Of a DNA stretch of 23,409 nucleotides, positions 1 to 7,098 are shown one piece after another; the stretch's first letter is position 1; every line of letters starts with the position of its first letter. The DNA comes from an uncultured Lachnospira sp. (lineage in GTDB: Bacteria; Bacillota; Clostridia; Lachnospirales; Lachnospiraceae), in the NCBI GenBank assembly GCA_910585095.1, contig CAJUBU010000031.1, positions 5,500 through 28,908 on the forward strand, given 5' to 3'. The translations under genes and the position numbers were made by a program. The notes beneath the pieces were generated by a model that worked only from the letters and a program-made list of their open reading frames with translations, was not told the DNA's origin and made no database searches.

Positions 1-135
1 GAAGTGGACAAAATGACAAATGGAAGTGGACAAAATGTCCAAATGGAAGTGGACAAAATGACAAATGGAAGTAGACAAAATGTCCAAATGGAAGTGGACA
101 AAATGACAAATCGAGATGCCCAAAATGACCAACCT
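1..135 (+). repeat. Iteron-like tandem repeats inside the replication gene
   Basis: Two and a half copies of a 45-bp unit are visible (1-45, 46-90, 91-about 113). Each unit consists of two half-units of 22 and 23 bp, both built on GAAGTGGACAAAATG followed by ACAAATG or TCCAAATG. A sixth, diverged half-unit starts near 113. The spacing is close to two helical turns, as expected for protein-binding iterons. The array runs off the left edge. In several temperate phages the origin lies within the initiator gene; assigning that role here is inference. Confidence 0.6.
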
Positions 136-660
136 ATACCAGATATAAGCACAGATATAAATACAGATGTAATTACAGTATCTAAAGATACTGTTCGTCA
201 AACGGAGTCCGTTCGACGTATCGTAGCAGCATGGAATCAATTAGAAGCCTATGGAATTAAATCTGTTATAAAATTATCCTCTAAATCAAAGCGATATGAT
301 TGCCTAGTAGCAAGGCTGAAAGAATATGGCGAGGAGAATGTATTAAAAGCTATTGAAAATATAAAGCAAAGCAACTTCTTGCAAGGCAAAAGTAGTGACA
401 GACGAAAATGGTTTATCACATTTGATTGGTTTGTTTTACCGAACAATTTTCCAAAGGTTTTAGAAGGGAATTATTCAAATGACAATATGGTATCAGAATC
501 CAATGGCACAAAGTATGATAAAGATTTTCAAAAAAAATCAGCATACAACAATTATCCTCAAAATCCGCTCACAGCAGAAAAGGAAAGTCATAATCCAGAT
601 ATATTTGAGCAGTTGATAAACGAAAGCAGAGCAGATGTTATGGAGCGGAAAGGAGAGTGA
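1..660 (+). CDS. Phage replisome organizer, DnaD-like, 5' end cut by window edge
   Basis: The frame is open from base 1, so the true start lies upstream and a GTG at 4 is probably not used. About the first 45 visible residues are tandem 15-residue repeats (EVDKMTNGSGQNVQM-like), a low-complexity linker. From about residue 65 follows the segment typical of the C-terminus of clostridial phage replication initiators: RRIVAAWNQL, then KRYDCLVARLKEYG, AIENIKQSNFLQG and FITFDWFVLPNNFPKVLEGNY. Such proteins bind the phage origin and recruit the helicase loader; the N-terminal winged helix would be outside the window. The next gene is a DnaC-like loader one base downstream, which fits a replication operon. 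The repeated DNA inside the linker may itself be the origin. Family assignment is by recognition of the C-terminal pattern; the missing N-terminus limits certainty. Confidence 0.8.
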   Translation, partial: EVDKMTNGSGQNVQMEVDKMTNGSRQNVQMEVDKMTNRDAQNDQPIPDISTDINTDVITVSKDTVRQTESVRRIVAAWNQLEAYGIKSVIKLSSKSKRYDCLVARLKEYGEENVLKAIENIKQSNFLQGKSSDRRKWFITFDWFVLPNNFPKVLEGNYSNDNMVSESNGTKYDKDFQKKSAYNNYPQNPLTAEKESHNPDIFEQLINESRADVMERKGE

Positions 661-1416
661 TTGTTTTTAGTGGAAGATTTGTCAAAACGATATGAGCAGA
701 TGTTAAATAATCCAATGAACAGCTCTAAAACAAATTATCAATGCTTAAAGTGTAACGATACAGGCTGGGTTGATGTCATGGAAAACGGTCATCTTCGTGT
801 AACTCGTTGTTCCTGTTTTATTGCCAAAGAGAATAAGAGGATTATGGAACAAAGTGGCATATCTTTAGAGTTTCAGACAAAGAATTTTGAAAATTTTGAT
901 ACAAAAAATAATCCACAGCTTGTAACAGCTAAAAATAAGGCGATTGTTTACAGTGAAAATTTTTTGAAATTTGAGCATACAAGATACAATTCGATTCTGC
1001 TTTGTGGACAAGTTGGAGCAGGAAAGACTCATCTTGGCGTGTCGATTTGCAATCGCCTTATTTCACAAAATATCCGAGTAGTTTATATGGCTTACAGAAA
1101 TATCATTACAAGATTTAAACAAAAAATTATGGACGATGTCTATTATGACAGAGAGCTAAACCGATATGCTGCTGCAAGAGTGCTGTATATTGATGACCTG
1201 TTTAAAGGCAAAATTACAGAATCGGACATCAATATCATGTATGAGATTATTAATTATCGCTATATTAATAGGCTGCCAGTGATTATTTCTACAGAACTGT
1301 TTTTAAAAGATTTGGATGAATGTGATGAAGCAATAAGCAGTCGAATTATGGAGATGTGCAAGGGAAATGTTATAAGCCTGAAAGAAAAAGAATTGAATTA
1401 TAGATTGTATTCATAA
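661..1416 (+). CDS. DnaC-like helicase loader (AAA+ ATPase)
   Basis: Predicted ATPase that loads the replicative helicase. An N-terminal zinc-binding cluster (C28, C31, C50, C52) precedes an AAA+ core with Walker A CGQVGAGKT (116-123), Walker B VLYIDDLF (D178, D179), a sensor-like VIISTEL and a candidate arginine finger in SSRIME (R228). The length of 251 aa is normal for phage DnaC/IstB-type loaders. The start is TTG at 661, directly after the stop of the organizer gene; AAGGAG at 650-655 gives a 5-base spacing, while a GTG at 670 is a weaker alternative. Position after a DnaD-like gene and before RusA is the classic order of a phage replication module. Confidence 0.9.
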   Translation: MFLVEDLSKRYEQMLNNPMNSSKTNYQCLKCNDTGWVDVMENGHLRVTRCSCFIAKENKRIMEQSGISLEFQTKNFENFDTKNNPQLVTAKNKAIVYSENFLKFEHTRYNSILLCGQVGAGKTHLGVSICNRLISQNIRVVYMAYRNIITRFKQKIMDDVYYDRELNRYAAARVLYIDDLFKGKITESDINIMYEIINYRYINRLPVIISTELFLKDLDECDEAISSRIMEMCKGNVISLKEKELNYRLYS

Positions 1417-1430
1417 AGGGGTGATGAAAA

Positions 1431-1736
1431 ATGCGTGAACCAGATTACGATGGTGATATGAGTAATTCTCTATCAGAGTTGATTGCAGAAGATGAAAGAA
1501 AACGGCTGCCCTTATCAGAATGTAACAGAACCTATCGCACAGGAGATGTGTTGTTACGGCAACCAGAGGATATGACAGAAGATGAAAAGGAACGCTTAAA
1601 GCGTATTCAGACCATTCCAGAAGTGGCAAGAAAGGTTTTACAAAAAGAAGTGAATCGACTTGTTGATGAGATGATGGAATTGGAAAAGCAGCTTGATACA
1701 TTGGTGGATTATTTGAATGGAGAGTGTAGACCATGA
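1431..1736 (+). CDS. Small charged phage protein of unknown function
   Basis: A 101-residue acidic and basic, probably helical protein without recognisable domain. The C-terminal half (EVARKVLQKEVNRLVDEMMELEKQ) has heptad-like spacing and could form a coiled coil. AAGGGGTGATGAAAAATG supplies a good ribosome binding site, and its stop overlaps the start of the RusA gene by four bases (ATGA), so it is translationally coupled in the replication operon. Genes of this type often sit between loader and resolvase in clostridial prophages. No function is claimed. Confidence 0.7.
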   Translation: MREPDYDGDMSNSLSELIAEDERKRLPLSECNRTYRTGDVLLRQPEDMTEDEKERLKRIQTIPEVARKVLQKEVNRLVDEMMELEKQLDTLVDYLNGECRP

Positions 1737-2221
1737 TGAAAGCAGATAAAATAGGACAAATTCGATTTACTGTGCCAGGCAATCCATTTGGAAAGCAGCG
1801 ACCTAAATTTGCTAGGCAGGGACAGTTTGTTCGGACGTATACACCAAAAGAAACATTGCAGCACGAAAAGGCGGTTGCCGCACTATATGAAAAAGTAGCA
1901 AAGGGGAAGCGATTTGAAGACAAAGTGCCACTGGATATACAGATTACAGCATATTACCCCATTCCACAAGCGACATCAAAGAAAAAGCGAAAAGAAATGT
2001 TGGAACACCGAATACGCCCAGTAGTAAAGCCCGATTTAGATAATATAGCAAAACTAATCTATGATGCATTAAATGGGGTAGCATGGCATGATGATAACGC
2101 CATTGTAGATACACGGGTATGTAAATTTTATTCAGAAAATCCTAGAGTGGAGATTTTTATTCAAGTGGTAGATTCGATAATACAGACACAGCAAAGTAAA
2201 GGGAATAATGGAAATGCTTGA
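1733..2221 (+). CDS. rusA: RusA-family Holliday junction resolvase
   Basis: Endonuclease expected to cut four-way junctions and branched intermediates late in phage DNA replication. The family signature is clear: VPGNPFGKQRPKF near the N-terminus (15-26), KPDLDN at 99-104 with acidic residues D101 and D103, then DALNGVAWHDDNAIV with D120/D121. These match the metal-binding aspartates of Escherichia coli RusA (D70, D72, D91 in that protein). The length of 162 aa is slightly above the usual 120-140. It overlaps the upstream gene by four bases and the downstream methyltransferase by 14 bases, showing tight operon packing. Confidence 0.93.
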   Translation: MMKADKIGQIRFTVPGNPFGKQRPKFARQGQFVRTYTPKETLQHEKAVAALYEKVAKGKRFEDKVPLDIQITAYYPIPQATSKKKRKEMLEHRIRPVVKPDLDNIAKLIYDALNGVAWHDDNAIVDTRVCKFYSENPRVEIFIQVVDSIIQTQQSKGNNGNA

Positions 2222-2993
2222 CTTTGGATTTTATAACATGGATTGCCTTGAGGGTTTAAAACTCATAGATGATAACAGTATAGATATTGTGATGACCGAT
2301 ATTCCATACAATATTAGTCAAAAAAAGGTAATAGACAGAACTCAAATTGATAATAGAAAGTTACATAGAGATGGAAAGAAGAAGGTATTAAATTTCAATT
2401 ATGGAGATTGGGATTTTTTTGATAGTAATACAGTATTTTTTGAGTTTATTAGTGAGGTCTTTGTAGAAGTTTATAGAACTATGAAAGATAGTGCCAGTAT
2501 GTATATGTGGGTTCCAAGAGATGAAGTGTCCTTTATTGAATACCTATTAAAAGATATTGGCTTTCATGTAAGAAGTACACTAGTTTGGTGTAAAACGAAT
2601 CCTTGTCCTCAAATTTATAAAATAGGCTATATGAGCAGTACAGAATTTTGTATCTTTGCAACCAAACAAAAAGGAGCAAAGCATTATTGGAATGTTGAGC
2701 GAGGACAAAGGCAATCGTATTGGATAAAACCAATTTGTCAAGGAAATGAAAGAACTTGGCATCCTACACAAAAAAGATTGGACATTGCTGAAGATATGAT
2801 ACTTCAATCAGCACAAAAAGGAAATGTATTACTGGACTGCTTTGCTGGAAGTGGAACGTTTGCTATAGCTGCGTATAATAACGGATTAAAATTTATTTGC
2901 TTTGAAAAAGATAAGGATATTTTTAAAATGGGACAGAAAAGAGTAGAGGTAGCAACAGCACAGATGAATTTATTTGATTTTATCGAAAGTTGA
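2208..2993 (+). CDS. Beta-class DNA methyltransferase (N6-adenine or N4-cytosine)
   Basis: SAM-dependent amino-methyltransferase. The catalytic motif IV is TDIPYN (31-34 DIPY, a variant of DPPY) and precedes the SAM-binding motif I, FAGSGT (212-217); HPTQKR (185-190) lies just before it. This order, IV then X and I, defines the beta class. No restriction gene is adjacent, so it is probably an orphan phage methylase that protects or marks phage DNA. The C-terminus reads AQMNLFDFIES and contains a QxxLF sequence resembling the bacterial sliding-clamp-binding motif. Two start codons (2208 and 2214) are possible; AAAGGG at 2198-2203 suits the second better. Confidence 0.92.
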   Translation: MEMLDFGFYNMDCLEGLKLIDDNSIDIVMTDIPYNISQKKVIDRTQIDNRKLHRDGKKKVLNFNYGDWDFFDSNTVFFEFISEVFVEVYRTMKDSASMYMWVPRDEVSFIEYLLKDIGFHVRSTLVWCKTNPCPQIYKIGYMSSTEFCIFATKQKGAKHYWNVERGQRQSYWIKPICQGNERTWHPTQKRLDIAEDMILQSAQKGNVLLDCFAGSGTFAIAAYNNGLKFICFEKDKDIFKMGQKRVEVATAQMNLFDFIES

Positions 2994-3028
2994 TAAAAGG
3001 ATAGGAAACGGAAAAATAGGGTAAAAAA

Positions 3029-3781
3029 ATGAAATATATTGCAAGTTGCAGTTTTGGAAAAGACAGCGTAGCGACAATCCTTTTAGCAAGGGAACATAAT
3101 GAGCCATTGGACGAGATTGTGTATTGTGAAGTCATGTTTGACAAGGATATAAGCGGAGAACTGCCAGAACACCGAGATTTTATTTATAACAAGGCAATAC
3201 CAACTTTTGAAAGTTGGGGATATAAGATAATTGTTTTGAAGTCTGAAAAGACTTATATGAACTGTTTTTATCATAAAACCATTCGTGGGAAAAGTGTGGG
3301 TATGAAGAAAGGTTTTGTAATGTCAGGGCATTGTGATGTTCAGAGAGATTGCAAGTTAAAGCCTATTAAAGACTATTGGAAATCTCAGTCAAAAGAAGTC
3401 GTGCAGTACATAGGAATTGCAATAGACGAGCCAAAGCGGCTTGACAGAATAGCAGATACCGAAAACAAAGTTTCTTTGCTTGAAAAATATGGGTATACAG
3501 AGGAAATGGCAAGGCAGAAATGTATGGAATATGGCTTGTTAAGCCCAATTTATCAATTTACAAGTAGGGGTGGCTGCTGGTTTTTCCCGAACGCAAGGGA
3601 TTGTGAATTGCGGCATTTAAGAAATAATCATAGGGACTTATGGGATAAGCTGTTGGAACTAGAAAATACGCCTAATTTGATTGGAAATAAATGGAACACG
3701 CTTACACAAACAAGCATACACAACAAAGAAGAACAATTTATGTGGGAAGATAGGCAGATGAATATATTTAATTTTATATGA
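3029..3781 (+). CDS. PAPS-reductase-family PP-loop protein of phage type
   Basis: Belongs to the adenine nucleotide alpha-hydrolase (PP-loop) fold: the ATP-pyrophosphatase loop SFGKDS is at residues 8-13. Further conserved-looking features are GHCDVQRDCKLKPIKDYW and a cysteine-containing GGCWFFPNARDCELRHL near the C-terminus. Family members include PAPS reductases and the DNA phosphorothioation protein DndC, but no other sulfur-modification genes are nearby, so the substrate is unknown. Phage genomes often carry a stand-alone copy next to a methyltransferase, as here. The C-terminus DRQMNIFNFI carries a possible clamp-binding motif like that of its neighbour. The ribosome binding site is weak. 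Confidence 0.85.
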   Translation: MKYIASCSFGKDSVATILLAREHNEPLDEIVYCEVMFDKDISGELPEHRDFIYNKAIPTFESWGYKIIVLKSEKTYMNCFYHKTIRGKSVGMKKGFVMSGHCDVQRDCKLKPIKDYWKSQSKEVVQYIGIAIDEPKRLDRIADTENKVSLLEKYGYTEEMARQKCMEYGLLSPIYQFTSRGGCWFFPNARDCELRHLRNNHRDLWDKLLELENTPNLIGNKWNTLTQTSIHNKEEQFMWEDRQMNIFNFI

Positions 3782-3826
3782 GACTAAAAGGAGAATTTTT
3801 GTAGAAATATAAAGGAGGACACAGAG

Positions 3827-4177
3827 GTGCTAACTCTGCCAATTAAAAAGAAGTGGTTTGACATGATTTTGTCGAGAAAAAAGAAAGAGGAATACAGGGA
3901 GATTAAACCGTATTACAGCAGAAGATTTTTCAGTTTGTTTAACATTGTTGATGAATACAAAGGTTCTTTGATAAATCCTTTTGAGGAAAATCCAGAGCGT
4001 GAAATCATGTTTCGCAATGGTTACAGCAAAAAATCTCCATCATTCATTGCAAAGTGTACGCTATCAGTCGGCACAGGCAAGGAAGAATGGGGAGCAGAAA
4101 AAGGGAAAGAGTATTTTATCCTGACAATACAGGAAATATTGAAGGAAAGTGAGGAGTTTGATTTTATCGAAAGTTAA
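3827..4177 (+). CDS. ASCH/PUA-like domain protein
   Basis: A 116-residue protein opening with LPIKKKWFDMILSRKKKEEY, the pattern of small phage-encoded ASCH-like (PUA-related beta-barrel) proteins, followed by an arginine- and lysine-rich strand-forming core and FIAKCTLSVGTG. ASCH domains are predicted to bind RNA or modified nucleotides. The start is GTG at 3827 because AAGGAGG (3812-3818) lies eight bases upstream and no ATG fits. Its last 19 coding bases and stop region are the same as those of the methyltransferase gene (see repeat at 4157). Assignment rests on pattern recognition. Confidence 0.7.
   Translation: MLTLPIKKKWFDMILSRKKKEEYREIKPYYSRRFFSLFNIVDEYKGSLINPFEENPEREIMFRNGYSKKSPSFIAKCTLSVGTGKEEWGAEKGKEYFILTIQEILKESEEFDFIES
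4157..4175 (+). repeat. Shared 3' tail: 19-bp repeat of the methyltransferase end
   Basis: TTTGATTTTATCGAAAGTT occurs identically at 2973-2991 (end of the methyltransferase gene) and here (end of the ASCH-like gene), encoding FDFIES in both cases, with related A-rich sequence after each stop. The intervening gene ends in a diverged relative (NIFNFI). This suggests gene cassettes exchanged by recombination at common ends. Confidence 0.6.
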
Positions 4178-4247
4178 TGAAAAGATAGATAAAGGACTAT
4201 ATTTGATTATTTGAATAATAAAAAATTATAAGGAACGAGGTGCAGCT

Positions 4248-4679
4248 ATGAGTGATGTTATCGAAGAAAAGGATAAGATTCTATCATTTACTCTTTTCAA
4301 AATCGAAAAAGGTAGAGAGAAAATCTGTAAATGTAATCCACCTCACTATGAAATTGACCCAATAAACAGAATTGTGACATGTGTAGATTGTGGTGCTACA
4401 TTGGATGCTTTTGATGCTCTTATGTCTCTTTATCAGCATATGGATAAGTATAGGGAATATCAGGAGAAAGCACTTGAAAAATGTAAGTTGTACGGGGAAT
4501 GGGCTGATGAAGAATGGCGTAGGAGAATGAAGAACAAGGCATTTAAGGACATGGACAAGCAATATCAAAGTGGAATGTTGCCACATTGCCCGAAGTGTGG
4601 GGAAATATTTGAACCTATGGAGATAGAGAATTGGACAAATAAGAAGTATGTCAAGTCTGACAGTGTTGCGGATGAATAG
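4248..4679 (+). CDS. Zinc-ribbon phage accessory protein
   Basis: 143-residue protein with two cysteine clusters: CKCNPPHYEID...CVDCG in the N-terminal third and CPKCGEIFEPMEIENW near the C-terminus. The spacing suggests one or two zinc ribbons joined by a charged helix (YREYQEKALEKCKLYGEWADEEWRR). AAGGAACGAGGTG gives a ribosome binding site before the ATG. Zinc-ribbon proteins of this kind are frequent between phage replication genes and the integrase; the function is unknown. The following gene also carries cysteine pairs. Confidence 0.75.
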   Translation: MSDVIEEKDKILSFTLFKIEKGREKICKCNPPHYEIDPINRIVTCVDCGATLDAFDALMSLYQHMDKYREYQEKALEKCKLYGEWADEEWRRRMKNKAFKDMDKQYQSGMLPHCPKCGEIFEPMEIENWTNKKYVKSDSVADE

Positions 4680-4694
4680 ATTGGAGGACGAGGA

Positions 4695-4973
4695 ATGAGG
4701 ATTGAAACAATTATATGTGACTGCTGTAAGGAAGAAATTCCGAAAGTAAAGAAAAAGGATATTTTCGGAATTGAAAGAGAATATTACAGACTTGGCAAAT
4801 TGGATTATGGTTATCCGTTTAAGGATATAAATTGTCGCACTCTTGGATTGCATTTGTGTGAATGGTGTGCAGGAGATATTAGCCTGCAAATACAAGAGGA
4901 GAGAACAAAATTATTATTAATGCAGGCGGTTAAACAAGGCGGTAAAAAAGCCGAAATATCATGTTCCTTATAA
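4695..4973 (+). CDS. Small zinc-binding phage protein
   Basis: 92-residue protein with CDCCKEEIPK at the N-terminus and LHLCEWCAGDI further on, i.e. two CxxC pairs that could hold one zinc ion, with a FGIEREYYRLGKLDYG stretch between. GGAGG sits eight bases before the ATG. It resembles small phage proteins that pair a zinc knuckle with a beta-rich core. No enzymatic motif is visible. The gene is in the same compact + strand run as its neighbours and is likely co-transcribed. Confidence 0.7.
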   Translation: MRIETIICDCCKEEIPKVKKKDIFGIEREYYRLGKLDYGYPFKDINCRTLGLHLCEWCAGDISLQIQEERTKLLLMQAVKQGGKKAEISCSL

Positions 4974-4985
4974 GGAGGTAGCGGA

Positions 4986-5420
4986 ATGACAGAAATAAAA
5001 ATTAAAGCATTTGATGAAATTCAAGAAATGTTAAAAGAATATAGAGAGTGTGGGGCGTTAGAATTAAAGCAGTACTGAGCAATCGGCACAGTTGAGGAAA
5101 TCAAAGAAATCTTGCAGATTATCAGTGAAGGACAGGAAGATGTTGACGAATGTGGCATTAGCATAGGACTTTTGAATACCTTATTAGAATATGTTGAATA
5201 TGCAAAAATTGGTACAGTCGAGGAATGTCGAGAGGCAAGGGAAAGGCAGAAGCCGAAGAAATTAACGCATGAAGGAACATTGCTAATGTCATGTACTTGT
5301 CCGAATTGTAAAAATGTTTTAGATGAATTTGAAACATGGGGAGAATCACGAATAAGGGTTAAGCACAATTATTGCCATTTCTGCAGTCAAAAGTTGAATT
5401 GGTCTGTTGAATTGGTCTGA
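4986..5420 (+). pseudogene. Phage zinc-ribbon protein interrupted by in-frame TGA
   Basis: Translation from ATG 4986 (preceded by AAGGAGG) gives 30 residues ending LELKQY, then TGA at 5076-5078, then the same frame continues without further stop to 5420: AIGTVEEIKEIL, an internal near-repeat AKIGTVEECREARERQKPKK, and a zinc-ribbon end CPNCKNVLDEF...CHFCSQKLNW. The internal repeat YAKIGTVEEC against Y-stop-AIGTVEE shows that a sense codon was expected; CGA (Arg) to TGA is the simplest route. A shorter product could start at ATG 5112 but lacks an obvious ribosome binding site. Either a decayed gene or a sequence error. Confidence 0.8.
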
Positions 5421-5462
5421 ATAGGTGTGGTTGTTTGAAAAGGAAGGAGTGAGAGAATATAT

Positions 5463-5825
5463 ATGATTAGTGAACAGATAAAGAAATTAAAGGATTCTGC
5501 TTATGTTTATAAAGCAGGAGGATATCCAGAAGCTTCAAAATTATTTCTTGAAGCTGCCAACACAATAGAAATCTTATCCACAAAGTTGGCGGCAAATATG
5601 GAACGGTCATCGGTGTACTATGGTGATGGGTGGATTGCATGTGAAGATAGGTTGCCAGAGGAAAATCAACGAGTGCTTGCTTCTTTTTCACATGGTGCTG
5701 TTACAATATTAACGTATTATGATAAAAAATTTCATGGGATATATGATTATACCATAAATACAGTTTTGGCATGGCAACCGCTGCCAGAACCCTACAATAT
5801 AAACATAAAAAATAATAACAATTAA
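5463..5825 (+). CDS. DUF551-containing phage protein
   Basis: 120 residues. The N-terminal half is helical (ISEQIKKLKDSAYVYKAGG) and the C-terminal half carries the DUF551 signature: WIACEDRLPEENQRVLASF and, at the end, VLAWQPLPEPY. DUF551 is a short beta domain common in phage and prophage proteins; its role is unknown. AAGGAAGGAG lies upstream with a somewhat long spacing. The gene is in the accessory segment between replication genes and xis/int. Confidence 0.85.
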   Translation: MISEQIKKLKDSAYVYKAGGYPEASKLFLEAANTIEILSTKLAANMERSSVYYGDGWIACEDRLPEENQRVLASFSHGAVTILTYYDKKFHGIYDYTINTVLAWQPLPEPYNINIKNNNN

Positions 5826-5874
5826 AAGTAAATAAAATGTAGACTAATATGGAGTAAATCATAAGGAGAGCAAA

Positions 5875-6483
5875 ATGAAAAGGTTGACAAGCAATAAAAA
5901 AGTATCAGAAATGGGCATGTATGAGTTAGCGCACAATTCGTGCTACGCAAAGAATAGAAAAGCAAGATATAGGGATTTTGAGGACGATTTTGACGCAAGG
6001 AAATTGGCAATTAAACTTCTGAAAAAGTACACAGATATTCCAAACGAGTTTACTTGTGATGACGATTTTGACGATTTCATGATGGATTCATTGCAATATG
6101 GAATGGACGATATTCAAGGACTAATTGCAGTATTTTATCGGAATCTGTGGGCTATGGCTGATTTGAGAGAACGGCTGAAAGAATACGAGGACTTAGAAGA
6201 ACAAGGCAAATTATTGAAATTGCCTTGTTCGGTTGGAGATATGGTTTGGGATATTGATTTTGGCAGACTATGCAGTTATGAGGTTACTGGGTTTTCTTTT
6301 GGAAGTTTGAATGATGATGATTGGGAAGAAGAAAAGGCTTTAGGTCAAGTTGTTGTTTACTATATAAATTCAAACGGAAGTATTACGGGAACTTTTGCGG
6401 TAAGTGAAATAGGCAAAACCGTTTTCCTCACCAAAGAAGAATCAGAGAAAGCATTGAAAGAAAGGGGAAAGATAAATAGATGA
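5875..6483 (+). CDS. Phage accessory protein with acidic N-terminal half
   Basis: 202 residues, starting at ATG 5875 behind AAGGAGAGC. The N-terminal half is rich in Asp/Glu (DFEDDFDARK, CDDDFDDFMMDS); the second half begins with LRERLKEYEDLEEQGKLLKLPCSVGDMVW, a module that recurs in many clostridial phage proteins, and ends with FLTKEESEKALKERG. The PCSVGDMVW segment suggests a small beta-barrel. No catalytic residues are recognised. Its stop overlaps the start of the next (broken) gene by four bases. Confidence 0.75.
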   Translation: MKRLTSNKKVSEMGMYELAHNSCYAKNRKARYRDFEDDFDARKLAIKLLKKYTDIPNEFTCDDDFDDFMMDSLQYGMDDIQGLIAVFYRNLWAMADLRERLKEYEDLEEQGKLLKLPCSVGDMVWDIDFGRLCSYEVTGFSFGSLNDDDWEEEKALGQVVVYYINSNGSITGTFAVSEIGKTVFLTKEESEKALKERGKINR

Positions 6484-6697
6484 CAACTATTAAAGAAAGC
6501 ATAATTAACTTGTTGATTACTACAAGAAAACTCAATTTTATCCAAGCTATGATGAGATTGCAGAAGGTGTTAATAGGACAAAATCAACTATACATGTACA
6601 TATGAATAAATTGGTGGAAGAAGGTATTATTATCAGAAAGTATGATTATTCATCACAATATAGATTAATAAACATGGATTTTATAAGAGGTAAATAG
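6480..6697 (+). pseudogene. Winged-helix DNA-binding protein with one-base frameshift
   Basis: ATG 6480 overlaps the stop of the upstream gene. It encodes MTTIKESIINLLITTRKLNF, after which the frame runs into a short unrelated tail ending at TGA 6603. Adding one T in the T-run at 6536-6539 restores YPSYDEIAEGVNRTKSTIHV, HMNKLVEEGIII and RKYDYSSQYRLIN, ending at TAG 6695-6697. The restored 72-residue protein is a LexA/MarR-like winged helix: recognition helix NRTKSTIHVHMNKL followed by a wing. It would be a small transcriptional regulator just before xis. Frameshift or homopolymer sequencing error cannot be told apart here. Confidence 0.75.
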
Positions 6698-6793
6698 CAA
6701 AAGTTGATTATTTGCTATAATAAAAGAAGATTAATCAATAAAATAAAAAAATATGCAATAAAATTAAAGGTTAGAAAGGAATATGAAAGAAAT

Positions 6794-7000
6794 ATGAAAG
6801 AAGTGCCAAAAGTTGAAATAAAAGATAAGATTTTACTAACAGTGGGAGAGGCAGAAGCTTATAGCAATATAGGAATAAATAAGATACGTAACATAACAAA
6901 TGAGCCAAGTTGTCCATTTGTAGTATACATAGGAAAAAGAAATCGTCTTATAAAACGAAAAGAATTTGAGCGATACCTAGAAAAGGTAATTCAAATGTGA
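6794..7000 (+). CDS. xis: Excisionase, Tn916 Xis-like
   Basis: 68 residues from ATG 6794; the open frame extends upstream to a TTG at 6704 but the Lys/Arg-rich extension lacks a ribosome binding site and is unlike the family. The core is ILLTVGEAEAYSNIGINKIR followed by CPFVVYIGKRNRLIKRKEFERYLEK, the winged-helix excisionase pattern of Tn916-type elements: a helix-turn-helix and a wing with basic residues. It bends DNA and directs the integrase toward excision. It lies 98 bases before int, the usual arrangement. Length matches the family. Confidence 0.85.
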   Translation: MKEVPKVEIKDKILLTVGEAEAYSNIGINKIRNITNEPSCPFVVYIGKRNRLIKRKEFERYLEKVIQM

Positions 7001-7027
7001 ATATATAACAAATTATAAGAAGTTTTG

Positions 7028-7073
7028 TTGAGTTTTAAGCCTTTTTATAGTATGATATATCTATATTAAGGCT
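7028..7073 (+). promoter_or_regulatory. Promoter of int with overlapping inverted repeat
   Basis: TTGAGT (7028-7033), a 17-bp spacer and TATGAT (7051-7056) form a good sigma-A-type promoter 43 bp before the integrase start. An imperfect inverted repeat, AGCCTTTTTATAG (7038-7050) and CTATATTAAGGCT (7061-7073), with two mismatched positions, brackets the -10 box and the likely transcription start. It could be a regulator-binding site or a hairpin at the 5' end of the mRNA. Confidence 0.6.
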
Positions 7074-7098
7074 CTTCTTTACAGAAAGGAGAGTTTCA

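Noticed and set aside
1..135. CRISPR array
   Set aside because: The repeats are contiguous without spacers and lie in frame inside a protein-coding gene.
1411..1923. 170-residue open frame on the - strand
   Set aside because: It is antisense to two clear phage genes, has no ribosome binding site and no family pattern.
3029..3781. DndC of a DNA phosphorothioation system
   Set aside because: No dndA, B, D or E gene is present; only the shared PP-loop fold is supported.
4284..4895. 203-residue open frame on the - strand
   Set aside because: Shadow of two zinc-binding genes on the + strand; composition is that of antisense sequence.
5076..5078. TGA as selenocysteine or reassigned tryptophan codon
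   Set aside because: Many intact genes here stop at TGA (for example at 660, 2993, 3781, 7000), TGG is used normally, and the 5076 position suits arginine rather than Trp or Sec.
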